Positions 37,163-47,798 of a stretch of 64,000 nt of DNA are shown in pieces. The notes under the pieces were generated by a model. The model ran no database searches and was not told where the DNA came from. It saw nothing but the letters and a program-made list of their open reading frames with translations. Every line of letters begins with the position of its first letter. Position 1 is the stretch's first letter. The stretch covers positions 1 through 64,000 of the forward strand of contig JARIBO010000050.1 of assembly GCA_029257405.1 (NCBI GenBank), in the 5' to 3' direction. The stretch is from Caryophanales bacterium. GTDB taxonomy: Bacteria > Bacillota > Bacilli > Bacillales > Amphibacillaceae. The position numbers and the translations under genes were made by a program.

Positions 37163-38032
37163 ATGCGGAAGTTTAGATTAAGATTAATTCATTTAACAAG
37201 AATTAAATATTTAACAAGAAAAAGAATTTCATATTTATTAACTTTAGATCAGAGCTTAGAACTCATATATTTAAAAAAACCCTCAGAAATATCTAGTTTA
37301 TTTAATATACCCTCAAAAAAAGCAACCTTCATTTATCAAAGTCTTCATTCAATAGATTTAATTAATCAAATTAAAGCTGATTCATTAAGTTGTTATATTG
37401 TGACATATTTTGATCCTTATTTTCCAAATCAATTAAAAAATATTCCAGATCCCCCTTATGTGATTTACGCAAAAGGTAATTTAACATTACTAAAAGAAAC
37501 AAAATCACTTAGCATAATTGGTACTCGAAATCCAACTGTCTATGGTAAATATAAAGTAGAACATTTTGTTAACCCTCTTGTAAATAATAAATGGCTAATT
37601 GTCAGTGGAATGGCTCGAGGGATTGATAGTTTTGCTCATGAAGCGACATTAAGGTTAGGTGGACAGACAATTACTGTTTTAGGGAATGGATTTAATCACA
37701 TTTATCCAAAAGAAAATAAAGAAATATTTAATGAAATAGTCAAGAATGGATTAGCTATTTCAGAATACTCTCCAGATATAAAACCAGAACGTTATTTTTT
37801 TCCTGAACGAAACCGAATTATAAGTGGTTTAACTAAAGGAACAATTGTCATAGAGTCAGGTGAGAAAAGTGGTACTTTAATTACAGTCGACCAAGCTTTA
37901 GAGCAAGGAAGAGAAGTTTATGTGGTCCCAGGAGAATTGTTTACTAAACAAACGTTAGGAAATAATAAATTAATTCAACAAGGTGGTAAATTAATTTTAA
38001 ATACAGACGATATAGAAGAAGATTTTTACTAA
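37163..38032 (+). CDS. dprA: DNA processing protein DprA (Smf)
   Basis: A 289-residue protein that binds single-stranded DNA and loads RecA during transformation. The Rossmann-like core shows IIGTRNPTVYG, VSGMARGIDSFAHE, TVLGNGFNHIYPKEN and FPERNRIISGL. The C-terminal winged helix present in longer homologues is missing, as in B. subtilis. No other competence gene is in the window. Confidence 0.95.
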   Translation: MRKFRLRLIHLTRIKYLTRKRISYLLTLDQSLELIYLKKPSEISSLFNIPSKKATFIYQSLHSIDLINQIKADSLSCYIVTYFDPYFPNQLKNIPDPPYVIYAKGNLTLLKETKSLSIIGTRNPTVYGKYKVEHFVNPLVNNKWLIVSGMARGIDSFAHEATLRLGGQTITVLGNGFNHIYPKENKEIFNEIVKNGLAISEYSPDIKPERYFFPERNRIISGLTKGTIVIESGEKSGTLITVDQALEQGREVYVVPGELFTKQTLGNNKLIQQGGKLILNTDDIEEDFY

Positions 38033-38070
38033 AAAAATAAAGAAAAAGAGAGTTTTTGCTAACAATTCAT

Positions 38071-38099
38071 TTGACAAATCTAAAAACTGTCCTTACTAT
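38071..38099 (+). promoter_or_regulatory. Promoter for topA
   Basis: A perfect TTGACA (38071-38076), 17 bases, then TACTAT (38094-38099). The leader to the topA ATG would be about 70 bases. Confidence 0.6.
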
Positions 38100-38173
38100 T
38101 GATGAGATTTGAATTTTAAGTAGATATAACTTATAAATAATTACAAATAACCTCACTATAGGAGGAATCATAT

Positions 38174-40330
38174 ATGACAAAAGAAACAAAAAAAGCACCA
38201 ATTAAAAAGAAAGCTACTAAAAAAAAGAAACGTGCTAAAGTAAAAAAAGACTTAGTTATTGTAGAATCACCAGCAAAAGCAAAAACGATTGAACGTTATT
38301 TAGGAAGAAAATACGTTGTTAGAGCGTCTATGGGACACGTGCGGGATTTACCGCGCAGTCAAATGGGCGTCGATGTAGAAAATGATTACGAACCAAAGTA
38401 TATAACTATACGTGGAAAAGGTGACGTATTAAAAGAATTAAGAAAAGAAGCAAAGAAAGCAAATAAAATATATTTAGCGGCTGACCCTGATAGAGAGGGA
38501 GAAGCAATTGCTTGGCATTTGGCTCACGCACTAAAAGTTGATCAAACAACAGAGTGCCGAGTAGTTTTCAATGAAATTACAAAAGAAGCAATTAAAGAAT
38601 CGTTTAATAATCCACGTAAAATCGATTACGATTTAGTTGATGCTCAACAAGCTAGACGAATATTAGATCGTCTAGTTGGATATAATATTAGCCCGCTACT
38701 GTGGACTAAAATTAGAAAAGGTTTAAGTGCAGGACGTGTTCAATCAGTTGCTGTTAAGATGGTAGTTGATAGAGAGCGAGAAATTAAAGCTTTCAAGCCT
38801 GAAGAGTATTGGTCAATTGAAGCCGAATTCTTTAAAGACTCTAAAAAATTCACTGGTAAATTTTATGGTGAAGATGGTAAGAAAAAAGACTTAAAACACA
38901 AAGAAGATGTCGATAAGATATTAGAAAAAATTAAAGGTGATCAATTTAATATTGATAAAGTTAATCGAAGAGAAAGAAAACGTAATCCAGCTAAACCATT
39001 CATAACATCTTCATTACAACAAGATGCTGCCAGATCAATTAATTTCAGAGCAAGAAAAACGATGATGGTAGCCCAGCAATTGTATGAAGGTATTGATTTA
39101 GGGAAAGCTGCAGGTGGAATTACAGGTTTAATAACTTATATGCGTACAGATTCTACAAGAATATCTGACACAGCTATTGCAGAAGCAAAGGCTCATATAG
39201 AAAAAGAATATGGTAAATCTTATCTTAGTTCTACTAAACAAGCAAAACAAAAAGAAGGAACGCAAGATGCACACGAAGCAATTCGTCCAACGAGCGCACT
39301 ACTTACTCCAGATTCTTTAAAAGGCGTGTTATCTAACGACCAGTACAAATTATACCGTTTAATTTATAATCGTTTCTTAGCCAGTCAAATGGCTCCAGCT
39401 GTCATGGATACAATGACAATCCATTTACTTAATAACGGAGTGGAATTTAGAGCAACTGGTTCTAAAATTAAATTTGACGGTTTTATGAAGATATATATTG
39501 AAGGAACAGATAATGAAAAAGAAGAAAAAGAAGAGTTCCTACCTGAAATGGAAGAAAACGAAGTTGTAAGGGCTAAAGATATCGAACCTAAACAACATTT
39601 CACACAACCACCACCAAGGTATACTGAAGCAACGCTTGTTGGTACAATGGAAAAACAAGGTATTGGTCGTCCATCAACTTACGCACCAACACTAGATACT
39701 ATACAAAGACGTGGTTATGTTGTTTTAGAGCAACGTCGTTTTGCACCAACTGAAATTGGTGAAATTGTTTTAGATTTACTTGTTGAGTACTTCCCAGAAA
39801 TAACTGATGTTGAATTTACAGTTAAAATGGAAAGCGACTTAGATGAAATAGAAGCGGGCAAGGAAAAGTGGGTTAATGTAATCGATGAATTTTATCAAGG
39901 TTTTAGTAAACGATTAGAAAAAGCTCAAGATGAAATAGTGGAAGTAGAAATCGAAGATGAACCAGTAGGTACCGATTGTGAGAAGTGTGGTCATCCAATG
40001 GTCTACAAAATGGGACGATTTGGTAAGTTTATGGCATGCTCTAATTTTCCAGAATGTCGTAATACTAAACCTATCTTAAAAAAGGTAGGAGTAAAATGTC
40101 CAACATGTAAAGAAGGTAACGTTGTAGAAAGAAAATCTAAAAAACGTCGAACATTTTATGGCTGTGATCGATATCCAGAATGTGAATTTGTCTCATGGGA
40201 TAAACCGGTAGAAAAAGAATGTCCAGAATGTAAATCTTATATGGTAGAAAAACGTACGAAAAAAGAAACGTTAATAAAATGTAGTAATTGTGATCATGAA
40301 GAAGAACTAGTTGAAGAAAAAGAAGCATAA
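38174..40330 (+). CDS. topA: DNA topoisomerase I
   Basis: A 718-residue type IA topoisomerase that relaxes negative supercoils. After a lysine-rich N-terminus of about 28 residues, the TOPRIM domain begins [14 protein letters not shown], with [12 protein letters not shown]. The active-site tyrosine is near residue 322 in [13 protein letters not shown]. Three C-terminal zinc ribbons follow (CEKCG..C..C, CPTCK..C..C, CPECK..CSNC). GGAGGAAT precedes the ATG. In Bacillus trmFO follows; here a gene-free gap does. Confidence 0.97.
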   Translation: MTKETKKAPIKKKATKKKKRAKVKKDLVIVESPAKAKTIERYLGRKYVVRASMGHVRDLPRSQMGVDVENDYEPKYITIRGKGDVLKELRKEAKKANKIYLAADPDREGEAIAWHLAHALKVDQTTECRVVFNEITKEAIKESFNNPRKIDYDLVDAQQARRILDRLVGYNISPLLWTKIRKGLSAGRVQSVAVKMVVDREREIKAFKPEEYWSIEAEFFKDSKKFTGKFYGEDGKKKDLKHKEDVDKILEKIKGDQFNIDKVNRRERKRNPAKPFITSSLQQDAARSINFRARKTMMVAQQLYEGIDLGKAAGGITGLITYMRTDSTRISDTAIAEAKAHIEKEYGKSYLSSTKQAKQKEGTQDAHEAIRPTSALLTPDSLKGVLSNDQYKLYRLIYNRFLASQMAPAVMDTMTIHLLNNGVEFRATGSKIKFDGFMKIYIEGTDNEKEEKEEFLPEMEENEVVRAKDIEPKQHFTQPPPRYTEATLVGTMEKQGIGRPSTYAPTLDTIQRRGYVVLEQRRFAPTEIGEIVLDLLVEYFPEITDVEFTVKMESDLDEIEAGKEKWVNVIDEFYQGFSKRLEKAQDEIVEVEIEDEPVGTDCEKCGHPMVYKMGRFGKFMACSNFPECRNTKPILKKVGVKCPTCKEGNVVERKSKKRRTFYGCDRYPECEFVSWDKPVEKECPECKSYMVEKRTKKETLIKCSNCDHEEELVEEKEA

Positions 40331-40360
40331 AAAAATAGCTACTATGTAGCTGTTTTTTTA
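40329..40360 (+). terminator. Intrinsic terminator after topA
   Basis: AAAAAATAGCTAC / GTAGCTGTTTTTT around a 3-base loop, with one mismatch and seven T. Confidence 0.85.
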
Positions 40361-40388
40361 TGTCTATTGAATAGCTAATCATTTTTTA

Positions 40389-40417
40389 TTGACTATTACT
40401 TCAGAGAACTTTATAAT
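40389..40417 (+). promoter_or_regulatory. Strong orphan promoter in the topA-xerC gap
   Basis: TTGACT (40389-40394) and TATAAT (40412-40417) with a 17-base spacer: 11 of 12 consensus positions. The predicted start site is immediately before the palindrome at 40428-40442. No gene follows for about 280 bases. Confidence 0.6.
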
Positions 40418-40634
40418 TTGAAAAGAATTCTTATTATAAGAAATTTTAATATATTCCATTCAATTCTTCTTATAGCTTGTATAACTTCTTATGACATTAA
40501 GCATTGAAACTTGATGTTTAATTTATAATCCATATAATTGAAAGCTACCTATATATAACAATTGTTTAGAGTTATGATTAATTAAGGAAAGAATTAAAAA
40601 GATTCAGAATTATGGGTATGTTCATTTAACTTTA

Positions 40635-40663
40635 TTGTACGAAATAGTCCGTTATGTTATAAT
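40635..40663 (+). promoter_or_regulatory. Promoter for xerC
   Basis: TTGTAC (40635-40640), 17 bases, TATAAT (40658-40663) with a TG extension. It lies 37 bases before the chosen xerC start. Confidence 0.7.
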
Positions 40664-40699
40664 TATAATGTTAATCAGGTAAATATGCGAGGTGTTAAG

Positions 40700-41617
40700 A
40701 TGGCTAGTTTTAATCAACATAGACTGGATTTTATAGACTACTTAAAAATCGAAAAAAACGCCTCACCTTATACAATTAAGTTTTACGATGGAGATATTAA
40801 AGTGTTTTTGTTGTTTTTAAAAACAGAAGCAGTTACTACCTTGAAGGATGTTGACTATTTAGTTGTTAGAGTGTTTTTAACACAATTATATGATAGAAAC
40901 TTAAGTAGAAGGTCTGTCTCTCGGATACTTTCATGTTTAAGAAGTTTTTATTCTTATTTAGAAAGAGAGGGTTTAGTTAAACTAAACCCTTTCTTGCATG
41001 TAAATTTACCTAAACAAGCAACAATTATTCCTAGCTTTTTTTATGAAGAAGAACTTGCTAAATTGTTCGAAGTTAGCGACTTGTCGATGCCTATAGGTCA
41101 AAGAAATCAAGCGTTACTTGAAGTTTTGTATGGAACAGGAATTCGAGTTAGTGAGTGTGTTGGATTAAAGCTAAGTTCAATCGATTTTTCGATAGGTACT
41201 GTTCTTGTTTTAGGAAAGGGCCGTAAAGAAAGATACGTTCCTTTTGGAGAATATGCTAAAGTTGCTTTAGAAAAATACATTAATCACGGTAGATTAGAAC
41301 TTATTCAAAAATCATCCAATTCAGATGATTATTTGTTTTTAAATGCTCGAGGAAATCCTTTAACTCCAAGAGGTGTAAGATATGTTTTGAATAAAATTGT
41401 TGAAGATGCTTCGTCGACAGTCAGCATTTATCCTCATAAATTAAGACATACGTTTGCAACTCATTTGTTAAATGAAGGTGCAGATTTAAGAACTGTTCAA
41501 GAATTATTAGGACATGAAAATTTATCTTCAACTCAAATGTATACACATGTGACTAAAGATAGACTTAAACAAGTTTACATGGACAGTCATCCTAGAGCAC
41601 ATTTATCAGATAAATAA
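40700..41617 (+). CDS. xerC: Tyrosine recombinase XerC
   Basis: A 305-residue recombinase that resolves chromosome dimers at dif with XerD. The N-terminal SAM-like domain covers about 1-90. Catalytic residues are Arg149 in GTGIRVSE, Lys in the beta-hairpin, His246 and Arg249 in HKLRHTFATH, the His of GHENLSSTQ and nucleophile Tyr281. The ATG at 40700 is chosen because GAGGTG lies 5 bases before it; another ATG is 15 bases upstream. Adjacent hslVU supports XerC (CodV) rather than a phage integrase. Confidence 0.95.
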   Translation: MASFNQHRLDFIDYLKIEKNASPYTIKFYDGDIKVFLLFLKTEAVTTLKDVDYLVVRVFLTQLYDRNLSRRSVSRILSCLRSFYSYLEREGLVKLNPFLHVNLPKQATIIPSFFYEEELAKLFEVSDLSMPIGQRNQALLEVLYGTGIRVSECVGLKLSSIDFSIGTVLVLGKGRKERYVPFGEYAKVALEKYINHGRLELIQKSSNSDDYLFLNARGNPLTPRGVRYVLNKIVEDASSTVSIYPHKLRHTFATHLLNEGADLRTVQELLGHENLSSTQMYTHVTKDRLKQVYMDSHPRAHLSDK

Positions 41618-41634
41618 ATATGGAGATGATTTAA

Positions 41635-42180
41635 TTGAAAAACCAATTACATGCAACAACGATATTTGCAATTCATCATCAAGGCCAAAGTGCAATGAGT
41701 GGTGATGGACAAGTTACTTTAGGTGAGTCAGTCATAATGAAACAAAAGGCTAAAAAAGTAAGGCGTTTATTTAAAGGAGAAGTAGTTGCTGGATTTGCTG
41801 GATCAGTTGCAGATGCATTTACATTATTTGAAAAATTCGAAGGTAAATTAGAAGAATTCGATGGTAACTTAATGCGTGCTGCTGTAGAATTAGCTAAAGA
41901 ATGGCGTAGTGATAAAATGTTACGTCAATTAGAAGCAATGCTGATTGTTATGAATAAAGATATCATGCTACTTGTATCAGGAACGGGAGAAGTAATTGAG
42001 CCTGATGATGGAATTTTAGCGATAGGTTCTGGTGGTAATTTCGCATTAAGTGCTGGAAGAGCTCTAAAAGAGTATTCTGAAGACCTAACAGCTGAAGAGA
42101 TATCAAAAGCAGCATTAAAAATAGCAGGAGATATTTGCGTATTCACTAATGATCAAGTAACTACTGAAGTAATTGATTGA
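41635..42180 (+). CDS. hslV: ATP-dependent protease subunit HslV (ClpQ/CodW)
   Basis: A 181-residue proteasome-like peptidase. The N-terminal region [13 protein letters not shown] contains the threonine expected to become the nucleophile after processing, followed by [12 protein letters not shown] and [18 protein letters not shown]. The start is TTG at 41635 with GGAGATG upstream. It works in a complex with HslU encoded 19 bases downstream, in the xerC-hslV-hslU-codY operon. Confidence 0.96.
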   Translation: MKNQLHATTIFAIHHQGQSAMSGDGQVTLGESVIMKQKAKKVRRLFKGEVVAGFAGSVADAFTLFEKFEGKLEEFDGNLMRAAVELAKEWRSDKMLRQLEAMLIVMNKDIMLLVSGTGEVIEPDDGILAIGSGGNFALSAGRALKEYSEDLTAEEISKAALKIAGDICVFTNDQVTTEVID

Positions 42181-42199
42181 AAGAAAGGTGATATAAAGT

Positions 42200-43591
42200 A
42201 TGACTAAAAATTTAACTCCTAAACAAATTGTAGAAAAACTAGATCAATATATTATTGGTCAAGAAAAAGCCAAACGTTCAGTAGCTGTAGCACTTAGGAA
42301 TCGCTACAGAAGAATGCATTTAAATGAAGAAATGAAAAACGAAATTGTACCTAAAAACATTTTAATGATTGGACCAACAGGTGTTGGTAAAACAGAGATA
42401 GCAAGAAGACTTGCAACACTTGTAAATGCACCATTTTTAAAAGTTGAAGCAACTAAATTCACAGAAGTTGGTTATGTTGGACGTGACGTTGAGTCAATGG
42501 TTCGAGATTTAGTTGAAATGTCATTACGTATGGTACAAGAAGAAAAAACAGCAGAAGTTCAAGAAGAAGCAAAAGTTGCTGCTAATAAAAAACTTGTTAC
42601 TTTACTTGTACCAAAAGCTAAAAAGGAAAATAAAGTAACAAATCCATTAGAAATGTTATTTCAAAATCCTGAAACAAAAGACGAACAAGATGAAGATGAT
42701 AAAACAAATGAATTAAACACAAAACGTAGTCAGGTTAAACAACAGCTCGCTAATGGAGAATTAGAAGAACAAATTGTTTCTATAGAACTAGAAGAGCAAG
42801 CACCTTCTATGTTTGATATGTTACAAGGATCTGGCATGGAACAAATGGGTATGAATATGCAAGATACATTTAATCAACTCATGCCAACAAAAACAAAAAA
42901 ACGCAAGACAACCGTTAAAGAAGCTAGAAAGCTTTTAATTCAAGAAGAAGCGAAAAAACTTGTAGATATGGAAGAAGCACAACAAGAAGCTGTTTATAGA
43001 ACCGAACAATCTGGTATTATCTTTATCGATGAAATAGATAAGGTGGTTGGTCAAGATAGTCAAGGGCCCAATGTTTCCCGAGAAGGTGTACAAAGAGATA
43101 TTTTACCAATAGTTGAAGGTTCAACAGTAATGACAAAGTATGGTCCAGTAAAAACTAATCATATATTGTTTTTTGCTGCTGGTGCATTTCATATGGCTAA
43201 ACCATCTGACCTTATTCCTGAGCTACAAGGACGTTTTCCAGTAAGAGTTGAACTTGATAAGTTAACTGCAAATGATTTTGAGCGTATTTTAAAAGAGCCT
43301 TCCAATGCACTTTTAAAGCAATATACAGAACTAATAAAAACTGAAGATATCGAGATAGTTTTTACAGATGAAGCAATTAAACGTCTAGCTGAAATAGCAT
43401 TTGAAGTGAATCGTGAGACAGATAATATCGGTGCAAGGCGTCTTCATACTATTTTAGAAAGATTATTAGAAGATTTGTCATTTGAAGCACCAGATATTAA
43501 TTTACCAACAATAGAAATTACGTCAAGTTATGTAGACGATAAGTTAAAAGAAATATCAAAAGATAAAGATATGAGTCAATTCATATTATAA
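42200..43591 (+). CDS. hslU: ATP-dependent protease ATPase subunit HslU (ClpY)
   Basis: A 463-residue AAA+ unfoldase. Walker [10 protein letters not shown] is at about 58-66, a variable I-domain rich in Gln, Lys and Glu covers about 110-245, and Walker [10 protein letters not shown] is near 273. The C-terminal tail that activates HslV ends [16 protein letters not shown] precedes the ATG. Confidence 0.97.
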   Translation: MTKNLTPKQIVEKLDQYIIGQEKAKRSVAVALRNRYRRMHLNEEMKNEIVPKNILMIGPTGVGKTEIARRLATLVNAPFLKVEATKFTEVGYVGRDVESMVRDLVEMSLRMVQEEKTAEVQEEAKVAANKKLVTLLVPKAKKENKVTNPLEMLFQNPETKDEQDEDDKTNELNTKRSQVKQQLANGELEEQIVSIELEEQAPSMFDMLQGSGMEQMGMNMQDTFNQLMPTKTKKRKTTVKEARKLLIQEEAKKLVDMEEAQQEAVYRTEQSGIIFIDEIDKVVGQDSQGPNVSREGVQRDILPIVEGSTVMTKYGPVKTNHILFFAAGAFHMAKPSDLIPELQGRFPVRVELDKLTANDFERILKEPSNALLKQYTELIKTEDIEIVFTDEAIKRLAEIAFEVNRETDNIGARRLHTILERLLEDLSFEAPDINLPTIEITSSYVDDKLKEISKDKDMSQFIL

Positions 43592-43618
43592 AAGATAAAT
43601 GGAAGGAAGTTATTTATT

Positions 43619-44398
43619 ATGAGTTTGTTAGAACGTACGAGAAGAATTAATTCAATGTTACAAAAGTCAGTGGGTAATCAAGTTGACTTTAATGATATGG
43701 CCAAAACATTAACTGCAGTTTTAAACAGTAATGTATATGTTTTAAGTAAAAAAGGTAAACTTTTAGGAGTAGCAGTTCATCAAGAAGTAGAAAATGAACG
43801 TATGAAAAAAATGTTAGAAGAAAGAAGATTCCCTGAATATTATACAGAGGAAATGTTAAAGATAAATACAACTACAGAAAATATTGACGTAGATTCGCCT
43901 GATTCGATCTTCCCGGCTGAAAATAAAGAGTTGTTTCAAAGTGGTATGACAACAATCGTACCTATTATTGGTGGAGGAGAAAGGTTAGGCACGCTTATTA
44001 TCGGACGTTCATCTTCAAAATATGATGATGACGATTTAGTGCTAGCTGAATATGGAGCAACAGTTGTAGGCATGGAAATATTACAAGCAGAATCTGAAGA
44101 AAAAGAACTAGAAGCGAGAAATAAAGCAGTAGTTCAAATGGCAATTAGTTCATTATCATTTAGTGAACTTGAAGCAATTGATCACATATTTGAGGAACTA
44201 GATGGACCTGAAGGTTTACTAGTTGCCAGTAAAGTCGCAGATCGTGTTGGAATAACGCGTTCTGTTATTGTAAATGCGTTAAGAAAGTTAGAAAGTGCTG
44301 GCGTTATTGAATCTAGATCTCTTGGTATGAAAGGTACGTATATTAAAATATTAAACTTAAAGTTTTTAACAGAGTTAGAAAACATTAGAGGAAACTAA
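43619..44398 (+). CDS. codY: Global transcriptional repressor CodY
   Basis: A 259-residue regulator sensing branched-chain amino acids and GTP, repressing nutrient-uptake and amino-acid genes in rich conditions. The GAF ligand domain covers about 1-155 and the C-terminal winged helix includes [26 protein letters not shown]. The sequence resembles Bacillus CodY more than Staphylococcus, especially near the C-terminus. It is last in the xerC-hslVU-codY run and is followed by rpsB, with no flagellar genes. Confidence 0.97.
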   Translation: MSLLERTRRINSMLQKSVGNQVDFNDMAKTLTAVLNSNVYVLSKKGKLLGVAVHQEVENERMKKMLEERRFPEYYTEEMLKINTTTENIDVDSPDSIFPAENKELFQSGMTTIVPIIGGGERLGTLIIGRSSSKYDDDDLVLAEYGATVVGMEILQAESEEKELEARNKAVVQMAISSLSFSELEAIDHIFEELDGPEGLLVASKVADRVGITRSVIVNALRKLESAGVIESRSLGMKGTYIKILNLKFLTELENIRGN

Positions 44399-44550
44399 GT
44401 ACTTGAAAAATAAAGTAGTATGTGTTAAGTTAGTTAATGGTATAAAGTAAGATTACACACATTTAGTGATTTGTCGATTTGGTGCTTATAAAATAAGTCT
44501 ATTGATAAAAATGATCTAAGTGGAGGTATATAACCCAAGGAGGAAAAAAC
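44399..44550 (+). promoter_or_regulatory. rpsB upstream leader region
   Basis: A 152-base gap with the expected position of an rpsB promoter. Candidate -10s (for example TATAAA at 44441-44446) lack a good -35, so I do not assign one. No terminator for codY is evident. It may hold a leader RNA for S2, but I recognise no family. Confidence 0.3.
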
Positions 44551-45309
44551 ATGTCAGTTATTTCAATGAAACAATTATTAGAATCAGGAGTTCATTTTGG
44601 TCACCAAACAAGACGTTGGAACCCAAAAATGAAGAAGTACATTTTTACAGAAAGAAATGGTATTTATATCATTGACCTTCAAAAAACAGTTAAAAAAATC
44701 AACGAAGCTTATAGTTTCGTGAGAGACTTATCAGCTAATGGTGGTACTATGTTATTTGTTGGTACTAAAAAACAAGCTCAAGAGTCTGTTCGTGACGAAG
44801 CAATTCGTTCAGGAATGTATTATGTAAACCAGCGTTGGTTAGGTGGAACATTAACTAACTTCCAAACAATTCGTAAACGTATTAATCGTTTGAAACAAAT
44901 TGAAAAAATGGAAGAAGATGGTACTTTTGAAGTGTTACCTAAAAAAGAAACTGTAGATTTAATTAAAGAAAAAGACCGCTTAGTTAAATTCTTAGGTGGA
45001 ATTAAAGATATGAAACGTGTTCCAGATGCAATGTTTGTTGTAGATCCTCGTAAAGAGCGTATCGCTATTGCAGAAGGAATTAAATTAAATATTCCAATTG
45101 TTGGAATCGTTGATACAAATTGTGATCCAGATGAGATCGATTATATTATCCCAGCTAATGACGATGCAATTCGTGCTGTAAAACTTCTTACTTCAAAAAT
45201 GGCAGATGCTATTATTGAAGGTAGACAAGGTGAAGAAACTGCAGAAGATGAACAAGTTGAAGCAGAAGAAGCTCCTAAAGTAGAAGCTAAAACAGAAACT
45301 AAAAACTAA
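44551..45309 (+). CDS. rpsB: 30S ribosomal protein S2
   Basis: A 252-residue small-subunit protein. Signatures are [50 protein letters not shown] and [12 protein letters not shown]. The C-terminus is an acidic Glu/Lys-rich tail. AGGAGG precedes the ATG. tsf follows after an intergenic terminator, the classic attenuated rpsB-tsf arrangement. Confidence 0.98.
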   Translation: MSVISMKQLLESGVHFGHQTRRWNPKMKKYIFTERNGIYIIDLQKTVKKINEAYSFVRDLSANGGTMLFVGTKKQAQESVRDEAIRSGMYYVNQRWLGGTLTNFQTIRKRINRLKQIEKMEEDGTFEVLPKKETVDLIKEKDRLVKFLGGIKDMKRVPDAMFVVDPRKERIAIAEGIKLNIPIVGIVDTNCDPDEIDYIIPANDDAIRAVKLLTSKMADAIIEGRQGEETAEDEQVEAEEAPKVEAKTETKN

Positions 45310-45327
45310 GTTAATTTTAAAAACAGA

Positions 45328-45363
45328 GAGGTGATAAGGGGATAACCTTTTATCACCTTTTTT
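45328..45363 (+). terminator. Intergenic terminator between rpsB and tsf
   Basis: AGGTGATAAGGG / CCTTTTATCACCT around GATAA, then six T. tsf has no visible promoter downstream, so this probably sets the ratio of S2 to EF-Ts by partial read-through. Confidence 0.8.
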
Positions 45364-45407
45364 AAAGGAAAGAAAGTATTCATTCAAAAAACAAGGAGGA
45401 TGTTATT

Positions 45408-46292
45408 ATGGCTATTACAGCTAAAATGGTAAAAGAATTACGTGAAAAAACAGGTGCAGGTATGATGGATTGTAAGAAAGCATTGGAAGAAACAAATGGT
45501 AATATGGAAGATGCAATAGATTACTTACGTCAAACGGGTTCAGCACAAGCTGCTAAAAAAGCAGGTCGTATTGCTGCGGAAGGTGCTACACACATAGCAG
45601 TAGAAGGAAATAATGCAGTTTTACTAGAAGTAAATTGTGAAACAGATTTTGTTACTCGAAACGATACATTCAAAAACTTATTAGTAGAACTAGGAACGCA
45701 TATTTTAACAGAAAAACCAGCAACTGTTGAAGAAGCAGTAAGTCAAAACATTGCAGGTAAAGATCAAACTGTTCAAAAATATATTGATTCAATTGTCGCT
45801 ACAATTGGTGAGAAAATTGAATTACGCCGTTTTGAATTGTTATCAAAAGAAGATAATGCAGCATTTGGTACTTACACTCATATGGATGGGCGTATTGGTG
45901 CATTAACAGTTCTTGAAGGAACAACAGATGAAGCAATTGCAAAAGATGTAGCAATGCATATTGCTGCAGTTAAACCGTTGTACATTTCAAGAGAAGACGT
46001 TGCAGAAGATGAAGTAAATCGTGAAAAAGAAGTACTAAAAACACAAGCATTAAATGAAGGAAAGCCTGAGAAAATCGTTGAAAAAATGGTTGAAGGTCGT
46101 TTAAGCAAATTCTTTGAAGATATTTGTCTTTTAGAGCAAGATTTTGTAAAAGACCCTGATATGAAAGTTAAGAAGTTTGTAGCTGATGCAAGTGCAACAG
46201 TTAAAGCGTTTGTTCGTTATGAAGTTGGCGAAGGAATCGAAAAGCGTGAAGAAAACTTTGCAGATGAAGTTATGAATCAAATTAAAGAATAA
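45408..46292 (+). CDS. tsf: Elongation factor Ts
   Basis: A 294-residue nucleotide exchange factor for EF-Tu. The N-terminal UBA-like domain reads [20 protein letters not shown], followed by the dimer and core domains ([19 protein letters not shown]). AAGGAGG precedes the ATG. It is followed by a strong terminator and pyrH. Confidence 0.98.
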   Translation: MAITAKMVKELREKTGAGMMDCKKALEETNGNMEDAIDYLRQTGSAQAAKKAGRIAAEGATHIAVEGNNAVLLEVNCETDFVTRNDTFKNLLVELGTHILTEKPATVEEAVSQNIAGKDQTVQKYIDSIVATIGEKIELRRFELLSKEDNAAFGTYTHMDGRIGALTVLEGTTDEAIAKDVAMHIAAVKPLYISREDVAEDEVNREKEVLKTQALNEGKPEKIVEKMVEGRLSKFFEDICLLEQDFVKDPDMKVKKFVADASATVKAFVRYEVGEGIEKREENFADEVMNQIKE

Positions 46293-46302
46293 GTACAAAA
46301 AT

Positions 46303-46333
46303 AATAGGGAACACTTAGTGTTCCCTATTTTCT
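46303..46333 (+). terminator. Intrinsic terminator after tsf
   Basis: Perfect ATAGGGAACAC / GTGTTCCCTAT with a 3-base loop and T-rich tail. Confidence 0.88.
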
Positions 46334-46373
46334 AAGCAAAATGAAAGACTATAAAATTTCTTTGGGGGTTTCT

Positions 46374-47096
46374 ATGACAACTACAAATTACCGTAGAATA
46401 GTATTAAAATTAAGCGGCGAAGCTTTAAGTGGTGAACAAGGCTTTGGAATTGAGCCAAAAATAATCCAATCTATAGCAAAACAAATCAAAGAAGTTGCTG
46501 AACTAGGCATTGAGATTGGAATTGTTGTGGGTGGAGGTAACATTTGGCGAGGTAAAATAGGCAGTGAAATGGGTATGGATCGTGCTAACGCCGATTATAT
46601 GGGAATGCTTGCTACAGTAATGAACTCGCTAGCTCTTCAAGATAGCTTAGAGTCAATGGGAATCCCAACTCGCGTACAGACATCTATTGAAATGCGTCAA
46701 GTAGCAGAACCTTATATTAGACGTAAAGCAATTAGACATTTAGAGAAAAAGCGTGTCGTTATCTTTGCTGCTGGGACAGGGAATCCGTATTTCTCAACAG
46801 ATACAACAGCTGCACTTAGAGCTGCTGAAATAGAAGCTGAAGTTATTTTAATGGCTAAAAATAATGTAGATGGTGTTTATTCTGCAGATCCTAAAACTAA
46901 TTCAGATGCTGTTAAGTATGAAGAATTATCATTTATGGATATGCTAAATGATGGATTAGAAGTCATGGATTCAACAGCATCATCTCTTTGTATGGACAAT
47001 GATATTCCATTGATCGTATTTTCAATTAGTGAAGAAGGAAATATTAAACGTGTAGTAGAAGGCGAAGATTTAGGAACAATAATTAGGGGGAAATAA
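46374..47096 (+). CDS. pyrH: UMP kinase
   Basis: A 240-residue amino-acid-kinase-fold enzyme converting UMP to UDP. Signatures are [34 protein letters not shown] and [19 protein letters not shown]. The ATG at 46374 has TTGGGGG upstream; an in-frame ATG at 46341 lies just after the terminator and is not family-like. Frr starts one base after the stop. Confidence 0.97.
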   Translation: MTTTNYRRIVLKLSGEALSGEQGFGIEPKIIQSIAKQIKEVAELGIEIGIVVGGGNIWRGKIGSEMGMDRANADYMGMLATVMNSLALQDSLESMGIPTRVQTSIEMRQVAEPYIRRKAIRHLEKKRVVIFAAGTGNPYFSTDTTAALRAAEIEAEVILMAKNNVDGVYSADPKTNSDAVKYEELSFMDMLNDGLEVMDSTASSLCMDNDIPLIVFSISEEGNIKRVVEGEDLGTIIRGK

Positions 47097-47097
47097 T

Positions 47098-47655
47098 ATG
47101 GCTAATCATGTCATGACAGAATTAAGAGAAAAAATGGAAGACGCAGTACAAGCATATTCAAGAAACTTATCAACTGTTAGAGCGGGAAGAGCTAATCCAA
47201 GTCTTTTAGATAATGTTTTTGTAGATTACTATGGTGCACCTACACCACTAAATCAGCTTGCTCAAGTAGGCGCTCCAGAAGCAAGACTCTTGGTAGTTAC
47301 GCCTTATGATAAAACAGCTATTAATGAAATTGAAAAAGCAATTCAAAAAGCTGACTTAGGCTTGTCTCCTTCAAGTGATGGAAATGTTGTACGTCTAAGC
47401 GTTCCAGCACTAACTGAAGAAAGAAGAAGAGATTTAACAAAAGTTGTTAGTAAATATGCAGAAGAAGCAAAAGTTCAAATTAGAAATGTGCGTCGAGATT
47501 CGAATGAAGATTTGAAAAAACTTGAAAAAGATTCAGTTTTAACTGAAGACGAATTCCATACTGAACAAGATAAAGTACAAAGTGAAACAGATTTATATAT
47601 TAAGAAAATTGACGATTTAGCTGTAGCTAAAGATGCTGAAATAATGGAAGTTTAA
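47098..47655 (+). CDS. frr: Ribosome recycling factor
   Basis: A 185-residue two-domain factor that splits post-termination ribosomes with EF-G. Conserved are [27 protein letters not shown], and the C-terminal helical hairpin [21 protein letters not shown]. It lies one base after pyrH and is closed by a terminator. Confidence 0.98.
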   Translation: MANHVMTELREKMEDAVQAYSRNLSTVRAGRANPSLLDNVFVDYYGAPTPLNQLAQVGAPEARLLVVTPYDKTAINEIEKAIQKADLGLSPSSDGNVVRLSVPALTEERRRDLTKVVSKYAEEAKVQIRNVRRDSNEDLKKLEKDSVLTEDEFHTEQDKVQSETDLYIKKIDDLAVAKDAEIMEV

Positions 47656-47658
47656 AAT

Positions 47659-47690
47659 GAAAAGCCCTCTTATTAATAAGGGGGCTTTAA
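47659..47690 (+). terminator. Intrinsic terminator after frr
   Basis: AAAGCCCTCTTATT / AATAAGGGGGCTTT, a near-perfect stem followed by TTTAATTACTTTTTA. Confidence 0.75.
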
Positions 47691-47798
47691 TTACTTTTTA
47701 TAAAAAATAGATATAACTAGATATATATAGTGCATTTATATTATAATTGTCTGTAGAAAGATTAAGATATATTATCTGGATGTTTTGGAGGACAAGAA

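Larger units (their letters stand above)
40361..40699. other. Gene-free interval between topA and xerC
   Basis: About 340 AT-rich bases with no credible reading frame on either strand; the longest plus-strand ATG frames are only a few codons. It contains two promoters (40389-40417 and 40635-40663) and a 15-base palindrome TTCTTATTATAAGAA at 40428-40442. In B. subtilis and S. aureus trmFO occupies this position. I see no trmFO remnant by eye. Confidence 0.6.

Noticed and set aside
40137-40382. 81-codon minus-strand frame over the topA end
   Set aside because: It is mostly complementary to topA zinc-ribbon codons and runs through the terminator; it is not a trmFO remnant.
40700-41617. Tyrosine recombinase as a mobile-element integrase
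   Set aside because: Length, motifs and neighbours match XerC; no attachment repeats or cargo genes are nearby.
41635-43591. HslV/HslU as part of a phage or accessory protease system
   Set aside because: They are in the standard xerC-hslV-hslU-codY housekeeping operon with full-length, conserved sequences.
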